A DNA stretch of 8,107 nucleotides from Actinomycetota bacterium. Its GTDB lineage: Bacteria > Actinomycetota > Coriobacteriia > Coriobacteriales > RUG844. Where the stretch lies: contig JAAXUU010000047.1 of the NCBI GenBank assembly GCA_013335845.1, positions 1 through 8,107 on the forward strand. The letters run 5' to 3'. A program made the translations under genes and the position numbers. The number at the start of each line of letters is the position of its first letter. Positions within the stretch are counted from its first letter, which is position 1. This document shows positions 1-6,036 of the stretch, piece by piece. Under the pieces are notes generated by a model. It was not told where the DNA came from and did no database searches. It worked only from the letters and a program-made list of their open reading frames with translations.

Positions 1-580
1 CCCGAATCGAAGCGCCCGTATCGCTTTGCTTCACTACGCAGATGGTGCGAAGACATATATCCTGCATCCCCGCGGTCTCAAAGTGGGCGACAGGGTCATG
101 TCCGGTACCGGAGCAGACATCAAGCCCGGCAATGCTTTGGCTCTGTCGGACATACCAGTCGGTACACTTGTGCACGCTGTGGAAATGCAGCCCGGCAAAG
201 GTGCCGCTATGGCTCGTAGCGCCGGAACCAGCATCCAGCTCATGGGTAAAGAAGGCGGTTACGCGATCCTTCGCATGCCTTCTTCTGAAATGCGTCGCGT
301 ACTTCTGGACTGCCGTGCAACGATCGGTGAAGTCGGAAATGCCGAACATAACAACATCAGCATCGGTAAAGCCGGGCGTAAGCGTTGGTTAGGCGTTCGC
401 CCGAGTGTTCGTGGTACCGTCATGAACCCGGTCGATCACCCGCACGGTGGTGGTGAAGGTAAGAACAAATCTGCCGGTCGTCACCCTGTTACTCCTTGGG
501 GCGTTCCGACCAAGGGTCACCGTACTCGCAATAAGAAGAAGGCCTCGTCGAGGCTTATTATCCGCCGCCGCAAGAAATAG
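1..580 (+). CDS. rplB: 50S ribosomal protein L2, C-terminal part (5'-truncated)
   Basis: L2 is a primary 23S rRNA-binding protein of the large subunit. It sits near the peptidyl-transferase centre and is needed for subunit association. The reading frame is open from base 2 ([15 protein letters not shown]) to TAG at 578-580, giving 192 residues. Compared with the usual ~275, about 80 N-terminal residues lie outside the window. Signature pieces are [34 protein letters not shown] and a basic tail IIRRRKK. The histidine-rich HPHGGGEG loop (437-460), which carries the histidine tied to peptidyl-transfer activity in E. coli L2, is intact. An ATG-less stretch upstream and homology running through base 2 show that this is truncation by the window, not a short gene. 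rpsS follows after 25 nt. Confidence 0.97.
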   Translation, partial: PNRSARIALLHYADGAKTYILHPRGLKVGDRVMSGTGADIKPGNALALSDIPVGTLVHAVEMQPGKGAAMARSAGTSIQLMGKEGGYAILRMPSSEMRRVLLDCRATIGEVGNAEHNNISIGKAGRKRWLGVRPSVRGTVMNPVDHPHGGGEGKNKSAGRHPVTPWGVPTKGHRTRNKKKASSRLIIRRRKK

Positions 581-605
581 CGGATAAGACGAAAAGGAGA
601 ACGAA

Positions 606-878
606 GTGAGTAGAAGCCTTAAAAAAGGACCTTTCGTCGAGCCCCGTCTACTTGGGCGTATCAACGCTATGAATGACGCTGGCGAGAAGAAGGTCATCCG
701 TACGTGGTCTCGTTCATCGACCATATTCCCAGAAATGGTCGGGCACACGATTGCCGTACACGACGGTCGCAAGCATGTTCCGGTATATTGTACCGAGTCC
801 ATGGTCGGCCACAAGCTTGGTGAATTCGCGCCGACGCGCACATTCCGCGGTCATTCCGGCGATAAGAAGAAGAAGTAG
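606..878 (+). CDS. rpsS: 30S ribosomal protein S19
   Basis: S19 sits in the head of the small subunit, pairs with S13 and contacts 16S rRNA near the A site. The product is 90 aa, the family's normal length (about 90-95). It opens with [10 protein letters not shown] and carries the conserved block [16 protein letters not shown] at residues 68-83, followed by a lysine tail. The start is GTG at 606, chosen because AAGGAGA (594-600) lies 5 nt upstream and the N-terminus matches the family exactly. The stop TAG (876-878) overlaps the SD of rplV, suggesting coupled translation. Confidence 0.97.
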   Translation: MSRSLKKGPFVEPRLLGRINAMNDAGEKKVIRTWSRSSTIFPEMVGHTIAVHDGRKHVPVYCTESMVGHKLGEFAPTRTFRGHSGDKKKK

Positions 879-889
879 AGGGGCATAAG

Positions 890-1231
890 ATGGAAGCAAG
901 AGCACAAGCCCGCTACGTCCGGGTATCACCACGCAAAGCTCGCATGGTCATCGACCTTGTCCGTGGTAAGTCTGTTGTACAGGCTAAGGAGATTTTGAAA
1001 TTCACCGAGCGTGATGTCGCTGAGATCATCGAGAAGGTCGTCGATAGTGCCGTCGCAAACGCCGAGCGCACGATACATGTCCGTCCCGAGAGTCTTGTCA
1101 TCAAGACGATTTTCGCAGATGAGGGTCCTACCTTGAAGCGTATTCGTCCTCGTGCAAAGGGATCGGCATCGCCTATTCGTAAGCGCACCTGTCATATCAC
1201 TGTTATCGTTGCACCGCGAGAGGAGGCGTAA
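890..1231 (+). CDS. rplV: 50S ribosomal protein L22
   Basis: L22 binds several 23S domains, and its long beta-hairpin lines the peptide exit tunnel. It is 113 aa, normal for the family. The N-terminal globular part contains [19 protein letters not shown] (residues 9-27). The tunnel hairpin is residues 79-103, beginning [13 protein letters not shown] and ending RKRTCHI. In E. coli, deletions in this loop give macrolide resistance; here it looks full length, so no resistance is implied. The ATG at 890 is preceded by AGAGGGG (877-883) with a 6-nt spacer. The end of the gene carries the SD of rpsC. Confidence 0.97.
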   Translation: MEARAQARYVRVSPRKARMVIDLVRGKSVVQAKEILKFTERDVAEIIEKVVDSAVANAERTIHVRPESLVIKTIFADEGPTLKRIRPRAKGSASPIRKRTCHITVIVAPREEA

Positions 1232-1238
1232 AAGCAAC

Positions 1239-1940
1239 ATGGGTCAGAAAATCATTCCAACAGGTTTCCGTCTTGGCATTACCGAGGATTGGCGTAGCCG
1301 CTGGTACGCAGGCAAGGACTATGCAAAGCAGCTCGAAGGGGACTTGGCTCTGCGCTCGTTTCTCCAAAAGAAGCTTGCTCGTGCCGCTCTCTCGAAGGTG
1401 GAAGTCGAACGTGCCGGTGAGAAGATCAAGGTTATCATCACCACCGCTCGCCCCGGTATCGTGATCGGCAAGAAAGGTACCGAAATCGATAGCCTTCGAA
1501 AAGAACTCGAAGCAATCGTCGGTGGCCATGTCTTCGTCGAAGTCATAGAGATCAAGCGTCCCGAACTCGACGCGGTTCTGATCGCTCAGTCGATCGCCGA
1601 AATGCTCGAGGGTCGTGTCGCATTCCGTCGTGCCATGCGCAAAGCAGTTCAGTCTGCTCGCAAGAGCGGCGCGAAGGGTATCCGTATCCAATGCTCCGGT
1701 CGTCTCGGTGGTGCCGAGATGAGCCGTCGCGAGTGGTATCGTGAAGGCCGCGTGCCTTTGCACACGCTGCGCGCGAAGATCGATTTTGGCACAGCCACCG
1801 CTCACACGACCATGGGTTCGTGCGGCGTCAAAGTGTGGGTTTATCACGGAGAAGCACTCCCCGGACAGGCACCTCTAACGCCTGCTCTCGAGAGCGCTGC
1901 GCGTCCGAGTCGCCCTCGCCGTGGCGAAGGGAGGAACTAA
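1239..1940 (+). CDS. rpsC: 30S ribosomal protein S3
   Basis: S3 forms part of the mRNA entry channel on the small-subunit head and contributes to the ribosome's mRNA helicase activity with S4 and S5. The 233-aa product starts [13 protein letters not shown]. It has a type-II KH domain whose GxxG loop is GKKG at residues 77-80, and a C-terminal domain with [18 protein letters not shown] and [10 protein letters not shown], typical of the family. The tail (about residue 205 on) is low-complexity, rich in Pro, Arg and Ala, as often seen in actinobacterial S3. The ATG at 1239 was chosen over an in-frame upstream start at 1152, which would extend into rplV. AGGAGG at 1221-1226, inside rplV, is the SD, with a rather long 12-nt spacer. 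The gap to rplP is 3 nt. Confidence 0.97.
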   Translation: MGQKIIPTGFRLGITEDWRSRWYAGKDYAKQLEGDLALRSFLQKKLARAALSKVEVERAGEKIKVIITTARPGIVIGKKGTEIDSLRKELEAIVGGHVFVEVIEIKRPELDAVLIAQSIAEMLEGRVAFRRAMRKAVQSARKSGAKGIRIQCSGRLGGAEMSRREWYREGRVPLHTLRAKIDFGTATAHTTMGSCGVKVWVYHGEALPGQAPLTPALESAARPSRPRRGEGRN

Positions 1941-1943
1941 ACG

Positions 1944-2369
1944 ATGCTAGTACCTAAGCGCGTTAAGCACCGTAAGGTGCAGCGTGGTTCCATGAAGGGT
2001 AGCTCGAAGGGCGGCACCAAGCTTTCTTTCGGCTCTTACGGACTTCAGGCGCTCGAACCACATTGGATCACCAACAGGCAGATCGAAGCCGCTCGTATCG
2101 CTATGACTCGTTATATGAAACGTGGCGGTCGTGTATGGATCACCATCTTCCCTGATAAGCCTATCACCCAGAAGCCGGCAGAAACCCGCATGGGTTCCGG
2201 TAAGGGTAACCCCGAGAAGTGGGTCGCTGTCGTAAAGCCCCAGCGCATAATGTTCGAGATCGATGGTGTGTCGGACGAGATAGCTAAAGAAGCACTCCGC
2301 CTTGCCGCGAACAAATTGCCTATCAAGTGCAAGATTGTCACCCGCGCAGATTTTGACGGGGAGGAATAA
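1944..2369 (+). CDS. rplP: 50S ribosomal protein L16
   Basis: L16 organises 23S rRNA around the A-site tRNA and is required for late 50S assembly. The 141-aa length is normal (about 137-144). It begins [15 protein letters not shown]. It also contains [17 protein letters not shown] (residues 37-53) and the conserved basic loop RMGSGKG at 82-88, which approaches the tRNA. The arginine that opens this loop corresponds by position to the one hydroxylated in E. coli L16; whether that happens here is unknown. ATG at 1944 has its SD, GAAGGGAGG (1926-1934 region), inside the end of rpsC. The stop TAA (2367-2369) directly abuts the ATG of rpmC, a tight translational-coupling junction. Confidence 0.97.
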   Translation: MLVPKRVKHRKVQRGSMKGSSKGGTKLSFGSYGLQALEPHWITNRQIEAARIAMTRYMKRGGRVWITIFPDKPITQKPAETRMGSGKGNPEKWVAVVKPQRIMFEIDGVSDEIAKEALRLAANKLPIKCKIVTRADFDGEE

Positions 2370-2579
2370 ATGAAAGCATCAGAAGTTCGTGAGCTAAGCA
2401 ACGAAGATATACATGTAAAGGTAAAAGAGGCTCGTGCAGAACTCTTTAACCTGCGGTTTCAAATGGCGACGAGCCAGTTGGACAATACATCCCGTATCAA
2501 GCAAGTCAAAAAAGACATCGCACGCCTTCAAACCGAAATGCGTGCTCGTCAAGACGTCGCAACCGACCTAAAAGCGTAG
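2370..2579 (+). CDS. rpmC: 50S ribosomal protein L29
   Basis: L29 is a small helical protein at the exit of the peptide tunnel, close to L23 and part of the docking surface for nascent-chain factors such as SRP and trigger factor. The 69-aa product is normal for the family and is essentially two long helices: [13 protein letters not shown], then [20 protein letters not shown] with the family's LFNLRFQ.AT..L.N motif, then a basic helix [19 protein letters not shown] at 2370 follows the rplP stop with no gap. The SD GGGGAGGAA lies in the rplP end (2359-2366). rpsQ begins 9 nt after the stop. Confidence 0.95.
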   Translation: MKASEVRELSNEDIHVKVKEARAELFNLRFQMATSQLDNTSRIKQVKKDIARLQTEMRARQDVATDLKA

Positions 2580-2588
2580 GAGTAAGTG

Positions 2589-2849
2589 ATGACTGAAGAG
2601 CGTAACATGCGTAAGGTTCGCAAAGGGGTAGTTGTATCTGCTGCCGGCGACAAGACCTGCGTTGTGCAGATTAGCGAGCGCAAGGCTCATCCTATCTACA
2701 AGAAGATGATGACTCGCTCGAAGAGATTCTATGTCCATGATGAAGAGAACACCGCCGGTGTCGGAGATATCGTTCGCATCATGGAAACTCGACCCATCTC
2801 GAAGACCAAGCGCTGGCGCTTGCTCGAGATAGTCGAGAAGGCCAAATAG
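2589..2849 (+). CDS. rpsQ: 30S ribosomal protein S17
   Basis: S17 is an OB-fold protein that binds 16S rRNA early in small-subunit assembly. With the ATG at 2589 the product is 86 aa, a normal length. Core motifs are [18 protein letters not shown] and [19 protein letters not shown], ending in the family-typical [21 protein letters not shown] at 2586, one codon earlier in the same frame, is also possible. The ATG is preferred because AGGAG (2578-2582) would leave only 3 nt to the GTG but 6 nt to the ATG. This is the last gene of the tightly packed half; in E. coli it is also the last gene of the S10 operon. A 90-nt gap follows. Confidence 0.96.
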   Translation: MTEERNMRKVRKGVVVSAAGDKTCVVQISERKAHPIYKKMMTRSKRFYVHDEENTAGVGDIVRIMETRPISKTKRWRLLEIVEKAK

Positions 2850-2939
2850 TATTCGGTCTTTATATTGGCAAATGTCGGCGGTACATGTGCGTATTCGTAG
2901 AAGCGCACCTCTGGGGTCGATGAGTATTCGGAGGAACCG
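2850..2939 (+). promoter_or_regulatory. rpsQ–rplN spacer, possible S10/spc operon junction
   Basis: This 90-nt spacer lies where E. coli separates the S10 and spc operons and has the spc promoter. Seen here: a -10-like TATATT (2861-2866, five of six consensus bases) without a convincing -35 at the right distance; a -35-like TTGGCA (2865-2870) without a good -10; a stem GTGCG/CGCAC (2887-2891 with 2904-2908, 12-nt loop); the 9-nt direct repeat AGTATTCGG at 2848-2856 and 2923-2931; and the rplN SD GGAGG (2930-2934). An internal promoter is plausible from position but weakly supported by the sequence. Confidence 0.3.
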
Positions 2940-3308
2940 ATGATCCAGCAACAAACCATACTTGCTGTTGCCGATAACTCTGGTGCACGCAAGGTCATGT
3001 GCATCAAAGTACTCGGGGGAAGCAAGCGTCGCTATGCAGGTCTTGGCGATGTCATCATCTGCAGTGTTAAAGAGGCATCTCCTAACGCTAACGTGAAGAA
3101 GGGCGATGTAGTACGTTGTGTCGTCGTTCGCGTTAAGAAGGAAGTACGCCGCAAAGACGGAAGCTATATCAGGTTCGATGAGAACGCTGCCGTTGTAATC
3201 GATGCAAACGGTGCCCCTCGCGGTACCCGCATCTTCGGTCCGGTCGCACGCGAACTTCGTGATAAGAAATACATGAAGATCGTTTCGCTTGCACCTGAGA
3301 CTTTGTAG
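2940..3308 (+). CDS. rplN: 50S ribosomal protein L14
   Basis: L14 lies at the subunit interface, contacts 16S helix 14, and is the docking site for RsfS. The 122-aa product is exactly the usual bacterial length. It begins [20 protein letters not shown] and has the family motifs [28 protein letters not shown] and the C-terminal [18 protein letters not shown] at 2940 sits 5 nt after GGAGG (2930-2934). The ATGA at 2940-2943 also ends a 7-codon mini-ORF that starts at 2920, described separately. The spacing to rplX is 11 nt, so the two are likely cotranslated. Confidence 0.97.
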   Translation: MIQQQTILAVADNSGARKVMCIKVLGGSKRRYAGLGDVIICSVKEASPNANVKKGDVVRCVVVRVKKEVRRKDGSYIRFDENAAVVIDANGAPRGTRIFGPVARELRDKKYMKIVSLAPETL

Positions 3309-3319
3309 GGGGTTTCAAA

Positions 3320-3640
3320 ATGGCAAAGCTACACATCCGCAAGGGTGACAAAGTCCAGATAATCTCTGGTAAAGATAAGGGCAAGGTATCCACGATAACC
3401 CGTGTCATTCCTTCGGCACAGCGCGTTGTCGTCGAGAAGGCCAACATGGTCAAGAAGGCCATGCGCCCGACGCGTGAGAACACTCGCGGCGGCATCATGA
3501 GTATCGAAGCTCCTATCCATGTTTCAAATGTTATGCTTGTTTGCCCTAAATGCGACAAGCCTACACGTATCGGCATCAAGACCGATGCTGAAGGTAAGCG
3601 CGTCCGTATATGCAAGAAATGCGGCGCTGAGGTTAAATAA
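3320..3640 (+). CDS. rplX: 50S ribosomal protein L24, CxxC/CxxC form
   Basis: L24 initiates 50S assembly and sits by the tunnel exit. The 106-aa product has the N-terminal KOW motif ([17 protein letters not shown], residues 6-22), then [15 protein letters not shown]. The C-terminal part carries Cys75-x2-Cys78 and Cys98-x2-Cys101. This is a zinc-ribbon-like pair found in many but not all bacterial L24 proteins; E. coli lacks it. Zinc binding is inferred from the motif. ATG at 3320 follows AGGGGG (3307-3312) by 7 nt; that SD overlaps the rplN stop. A structured 79-nt gap follows before rplE. Confidence 0.96.
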   Translation: MAKLHIRKGDKVQIISGKDKGKVSTITRVIPSAQRVVVEKANMVKKAMRPTRENTRGGIMSIEAPIHVSNVMLVCPKCDKPTRIGIKTDAEGKRVRICKKCGAEVK

Positions 3641-3658
3641 GCGCCTAAGGTATATCGG

Positions 3659-3697
3659 CTCCCCGAAAGGGGAGGTACGGGGTCGGTAATCTCGTAC
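3659..3697 (+). promoter_or_regulatory. two abutting stem-loops upstream of rplE
   Basis: Stem-loop one is CTCCCC (3659-3664), loop GAAA (3665-3668) and GGGGAG (3669-3674): a perfect 6-bp stem with a GNRA tetraloop. Stem-loop two starts at the very next base: GTACGGG (3675-3681), loop of 9 nt (3682-3690) and CTCGTAC (3691-3697), which is 7 bp with one G·U pair. With no unpaired base between them the helices could stack coaxially. The structure ends 12 nt before the rplE SD. There is no T-tract, so it is not a standard terminator. In E. coli, S8 represses the spc operon by binding mRNA at the rplE start; whether this element plays that role is unproven. Confidence 0.6.
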
Positions 3698-3709
3698 TTA
3701 AAACCCTAT

Positions 3710-3714
3710 GGAGG
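3710..3714 (+). promoter_or_regulatory. Shine-Dalgarno deciding the rplE start
   Basis: GGAGG at 3710-3714 lies 5 nt before GTG 3720. It overlaps an in-frame ATG at 3708, which therefore cannot use it. This makes the GTG the likely start of rplE and removes four residues (MEVK) from the longest reading frame. Confidence 0.8.
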
Positions 3715-3719
3715 TAAAA

Positions 3720-4262
3720 GTGGCACCACGTTTAAAAGAAAAATACAATAACGAGATAGCTCCGGCACTTGCGGAGAAACTCGGTTTATCGAATGTCAAC
3801 GAGATCCCTCGTCTAGAGAAGATCGTCGTCAACATGGGTGTTGGAGAAGCAGCTCTCGATTCGAAACAACTCGATTCAGCTGTCAACGACATGCGCATCA
3901 TCACGGGTCAACAGCCTATGATCACACGTGCGAAGAAGTCCATCGCCAGCTTCAAGATCCGTACCGGTATGCCTATCGGATGCAAAGTCACCCTCCGCGG
4001 CGACCGTATGTGGGAGTTCTTGGATCGTCTGCTTGCTACGGCTATTCCGCGTATCCGCGACTTTCGCGGTATTCCTGCGACCAGCTTCGACGGTCGTGGC
4101 AACTATTCATTAGGCGTTACCGAACAGCTTATCTTCGCCGAAATCGATTACGACAAGATCGATCGTACTCGCGGTATGGATATCACGTTCGTCACATCTG
4201 CTAAAAACGACGAGGCGGCTCGTGCATTGCTCGACGCGATGGGCTTCCCCTTCAAGAAATAA
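3720..4262 (+). CDS. rplE: 50S ribosomal protein L5
   Basis: L5 binds 5S rRNA and contacts P-site tRNA and S13 across the subunit interface. From GTG 3720 the product is 180 aa, the standard length. It starts with the family-like APRLKEKY, followed by [57 protein letters not shown] and [17 protein letters not shown], then [15 protein letters not shown]. All are conserved L5 blocks. The in-frame ATG at 3708 overlaps the SD and is rejected. rplE follows a paired stem-loop element; its counterpart in E. coli is the S8 repression target. rpsN follows after a 74-nt structured gap. Confidence 0.97.
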   Translation: MAPRLKEKYNNEIAPALAEKLGLSNVNEIPRLEKIVVNMGVGEAALDSKQLDSAVNDMRIITGQQPMITRAKKSIASFKIRTGMPIGCKVTLRGDRMWEFLDRLLATAIPRIRDFRGIPATSFDGRGNYSLGVTEQLIFAEIDYDKIDRTRGMDITFVTSAKNDEAARALLDAMGFPFKK

Positions 4263-4272
4263 TCGATCTACC

Positions 4273-4322
4273 GCGCCGAACGCGCAAAACATGTGAATTA
4301 CAGCGATAAGAAAGCGCTGTGA
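4273..4322 (+). promoter_or_regulatory. stem-loops upstream of rpsN
   Basis: The main stem is TTACAGCG (4298-4305) with CGCTGTGA (4315-4322): 8 bp including one T·G pair, with a 9-nt loop. It ends only 2 nt before the rpsN SD AAGGAGG (4325-4331). A small GCGC/GCGC stem (4273-4276 with 4282-4285, 5-nt loop) precedes it. No T-tract follows, so a role in ribosome loading or mRNA stability is more likely than termination. The function is inferred. Confidence 0.45.
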
Positions 4323-4336
4323 CTAAGGAGGAAAGT

Positions 4337-4522
4337 GTGGCTAAGAAATCGATGATCGCCAAGGCGAAGAGAGAGCCGAAATTCAGCACTCGCCAGCACA
4401 ACCGTTGCTCCCGCTGTGGGCGCCCCCGCGCTTATTATCGGAAGTTCGGACTGTGTCGCGTGTGTGTTCGCGAACTCGCAAGCCGCGGCGAACTCCCCGG
4501 CATAACAAAGGCAAGCTGGTAA
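4337..4522 (+). CDS. rpsN: 30S ribosomal protein S14, zinc-binding short form
   Basis: S14 is in the small-subunit head beside S3 and S19 and is assembled late. The 61-aa product is the short type Z form, with Cys24-x2-Cys27 and Cys40-x2-Cys43 forming a zinc ribbon. The rest is [23 protein letters not shown] and the family tail [20 protein letters not shown] 4337 is chosen because AAGGAGG (4325-4331) lies 5 nt upstream and the protein then starts as the family does. An earlier in-frame GTG at 4319 lies in a hairpin arm and would include the SD in coding. Many bacteria also have a cysteine-free S14 used when zinc is scarce; none is visible in this window. This short form is the norm in the spc operon of Gram-positives. 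Confidence 0.97.
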   Translation: MAKKSMIAKAKREPKFSTRQHNRCSRCGRPRAYYRKFGLCRVCVRELASRGELPGITKASW

Positions 4523-4628
4523 GTCAGGCAAACTGGACGTGTCGGAGGACCCTGGTCGATAGGCGTTACCATTAAGGGTGGTAGGCGAACCGGCGACAAA
4601 TGGCTCATCTAGAACCAAAGGAGAAAAA
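4523..4628 (+). other. rpsN–rpsH spacer with hairpin, repeats and mini-ORF
   Basis: This 106-nt gap is the second longest. Near-identical direct repeats GGCAAGCTGG (4510-4519, in the rpsN end) and GGCAAACTGG (4527-4536) lie 17 nt apart. A stem pairs 4566-4572 with 4578-4584 (core TACCAT/GTGGTA, two wobble pairs, 5-nt loop). TAGGCG occurs at 4560-4565 and 4582-4587. An SD-like GGAGG (4544-4548) has no start codon at a suitable distance. The real rpsH SD is AAAGGAG (4617-4623). A mini-ORF starts at 4600 and is listed separately. No promoter with both elements was found. Confidence 0.4.
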
Positions 4629-4632
4629 ATGA
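4600..4632 (+). CDS. possible 10-codon leader mini-ORF overlapping the rpsH start
   Basis: ATG at 4600 encodes [10 protein letters not shown], then TGA at 4630-4632. The stop overlaps the rpsH start as ATGA (4629-4632), and the rpsH SD lies inside the mini-ORF. The geometry would allow ribosomes ending here to restart on rpsH. There is no clear SD for this ATG, so real translation is uncertain. An open frame of this size can easily arise by chance. Confidence 0.2.
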   Translation: MAHLEPKEKK

Positions 4633-5027
4633 GTACTACTGACTCGATTGCAGATATGCTTACACGCATTCGCAATGCGAATTCTGCAAACAAAGAGATG
4701 GTGAGCATGCCATCGAACAAGAAGTTGGTCGAAATAGCTCGCGTCATGAAAGACGAGGGTTACATCATCAACTATAGCGTCGACGAGAACGATCCTCAGG
4801 ATATTCTGAGCATCACTCTCAAATATGGTCCAAAGAAGGAGAAAGTCATCCGCGGCATCCGCCGTATCTCCAAGCCCGGCTTGCGCATCTATGCCGGCAA
4901 GGATGAACTTCCCCGCGTACTTGGTGGTCTCGGCATTGCCGTCATCTCCACGTCAAAGGGCGTAATGACCGATCGCGATGCTCGCAACGCCGGTGTCGGC
5001 GGCGAGGTCCTCGCATATATCTGGTAA
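4629..5027 (+). CDS. rpsH: 30S ribosomal protein S8
   Basis: S8 binds the central domain of 16S rRNA (helix 21) and is essential for platform assembly. In E. coli it is also the translational repressor of the spc operon. The product is 132 aa, normal length. It begins [18 protein letters not shown], has [20 protein letters not shown], and ends with the RNA-binding block STSKG (107-111) and [21 protein letters not shown] 4629 has AAAGGAG (4617-4623) 5 nt upstream. A GTG at 4578 in frame would add 17 non-family residues, run through the SD and is rejected. The stop TAA lies in the loop of a small palindrome at 5020-5032. Confidence 0.97.
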   Translation: MSTTDSIADMLTRIRNANSANKEMVSMPSNKKLVEIARVMKDEGYIINYSVDENDPQDILSITLKYGPKKEKVIRGIRRISKPGLRIYAGKDELPRVLGGLGIAVISTSKGVMTDRDARNAGVGGEVLAYIW

Positions 5028-5054
5028 CCAGACGACTGAGAAAGGAGCACCGTC

Positions 5055-5594
5055 GTGTCACGTATCGGTAAGCAACCCATCCCAGTTCCGGCTGGAGTAG
5101 AGGTAACAATCGACGGCACTAAAGTTGCTGTCAAAGGCCCGAAAGGTGAACTTGCACAAGAGTTCGCTTCAATATTGACTATTAGGCAGGAAGGCACCGA
5201 TCTTTTGGTCGAGCGTCCTGATGACTCGCGCGAAGCACGTGCAATGCACGGTCTTACGCGCGCGCTTCTCGCCAACATGGTCATCGGAGTATCTGAAGGT
5301 TATGCAAAGAAACTCGAGCTTGTCGGCGTTGGATATCGCGCAGCTCTTAAAGGGGACGCCCTCGAGCTTCTACTTGGCTATTCACATCCTATCACCGTTG
5401 AGCCGAAAGCCGGCATCACGTTCACGGTCCCGGTACAGACGCAGATCATCGTGTCGGGTATCGACAAACAACTTGTCGGCCAAACTGCCGCTGAGATTCG
5501 TAAATGGCGTGAGCCGGAGCCCTATAAGGGCAAGGGTATTCGTTACGAAGGCGAGCACATTCGTCGTAAGCTCGGTAAGGCTGCCTCTAAGTAG
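5055..5594 (+). CDS. rplF: 50S ribosomal protein L6
   Basis: L6 lies near the factor-binding site and the sarcin-ricin loop and stabilises that region. The product is 179 aa, standard length, with two similar alpha-beta domains from the family's internal duplication. The start [15 protein letters not shown] is typical. It is followed by [27 protein letters not shown] and, in the second domain, [16 protein letters not shown]. The conserved end [20 protein letters not shown] begins at residue 154. GTG 5055 is the start, 7 nt after AAAGGAG (5041-5047). The gap from rpsH is only 27 nt. Confidence 0.97.
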   Translation: MSRIGKQPIPVPAGVEVTIDGTKVAVKGPKGELAQEFASILTIRQEGTDLLVERPDDSREARAMHGLTRALLANMVIGVSEGYAKKLELVGVGYRAALKGDALELLLGYSHPITVEPKAGITFTVPVQTQIIVSGIDKQLVGQTAAEIRKWREPEPYKGKGIRYEGEHIRRKLGKAASK

Positions 5595-5617
5595 GTATAG
5601 GAATCTTTTTAACAAGT

Positions 5618-5633
5618 TCGAGCGTGTGCTCGA
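5618..5633 (+). promoter_or_regulatory. perfect stem-loop upstream of rplR
   Basis: TCGAGC (5618-5623), loop GTGT (5624-5627) and GCTCGA (5628-5633) form a perfect 6-bp stem in the 59-nt rplF–rplR gap. It ends 7 nt before the rplR SD GAGGAG (5641-5646). A T-run at 5605-5610 lies upstream, not downstream, so this is not a + strand terminator. A role in translation or mRNA stability is inferred. Confidence 0.45.
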
Positions 5634-5653
5634 TTGATTTGAGGAGTTGTGTA

Positions 5654-6022
5654 ATGGATAAGCTCAAGGCGAAGCAGGCGGGACTCAAGCGCCGTCAGCG
5701 CCGTGTTAGAGGGAAGATCAGCGGTACTGCTGCGCGTCCTCGCCTTCGTGTGACCCGCAGTGGTTCGAACATCTATGCGCAGGCTATCGATGACGTAGCC
5801 GCCGTAACCCTGTGTTCTGCATCTTCACTGGATGCAGAGTTCAAGGCGCAGGGTATCAGCGCATCAACGGTTGAAGGAGCCGCAGCTGTCGGCGAACTTC
5901 TTGGCAAGCGTGTTATAGCTGCCGGTATCGAAGAGGCCGTGTTCGACCGCGGTGGAAATATCTATCATGGTCGCGTAAAGGCCCTTGCAGATGGCGCACG
6001 CAGCGCCGGACTTAAGTTCTAG
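5654..6022 (+). CDS. rplR: 50S ribosomal protein L18
   Basis: L18 carries 5S rRNA into the large subunit together with L5. The product is 122 aa, normal. The N-terminal basic arm ([20 protein letters not shown]) contacts RNA. Then come [20 protein letters not shown] and the strongly conserved end [20 protein letters not shown] (residues 97-116). ATG 5654 is preferred: GAGGAG (5641-5646) lies 7 nt upstream and the family N-terminus fits. A GTG at 5624 in the same frame would start inside the loop of the upstream hairpin. The stop TAG (6020-6022) overlaps the rpsE SD. Confidence 0.97.
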   Translation: MDKLKAKQAGLKRRQRRVRGKISGTAARPRLRVTRSGSNIYAQAIDDVAAVTLCSASSLDAEFKAQGISASTVEGAAAVGELLGKRVIAAGIEEAVFDRGGNIYHGRVKALADGARSAGLKF

Positions 6023-6036
6023 GGAGGATGTGAAGT

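Noticed and set aside
1203..1847. 214-codon open frame on the minus strand opposite rpsC
   Set aside because: It lies antisense to a well-matched S3 gene, has no family resemblance and no SD; the biased codon use of ribosomal genes leaves such frames open by chance.
2848..2931. AGTATTCGG repeat as a transposon target-site duplication
   Set aside because: The 66 nt between the copies have no terminal inverted repeats and are too short for a known element type.
3659..3697. Intrinsic terminator before rplE
   Set aside because: The hairpins are followed by AAAACCC-type sequence with no T-tract, and the operon continues at once.
3708..3719. ATG start for rplE four codons upstream
   Set aside because: The ATG overlaps the only good SD (GGAGG), which is correctly spaced for GTG 3720; the family N-terminus also fits the GTG.
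4578..4628. GTG start giving S8 a 17-residue extension
   Set aside because: The extension is not family-like and would include the strong SD that serves ATG 4629.
4298..4747. 149-codon minus-strand frame across rpsN, the gap and the start of rpsH
   Set aside because: It is antisense to two certain genes, low-complexity (Ala, Leu, Ser rich), and without a recognisable domain or SD.
6028..6033. ATGTGA start–stop pair before rpsE (and another at 4291-4296 before rpsN)
   Set aside because: The first directly abuts the SD with no spacer and the second has no SD, so neither can be a working minimal ORF.
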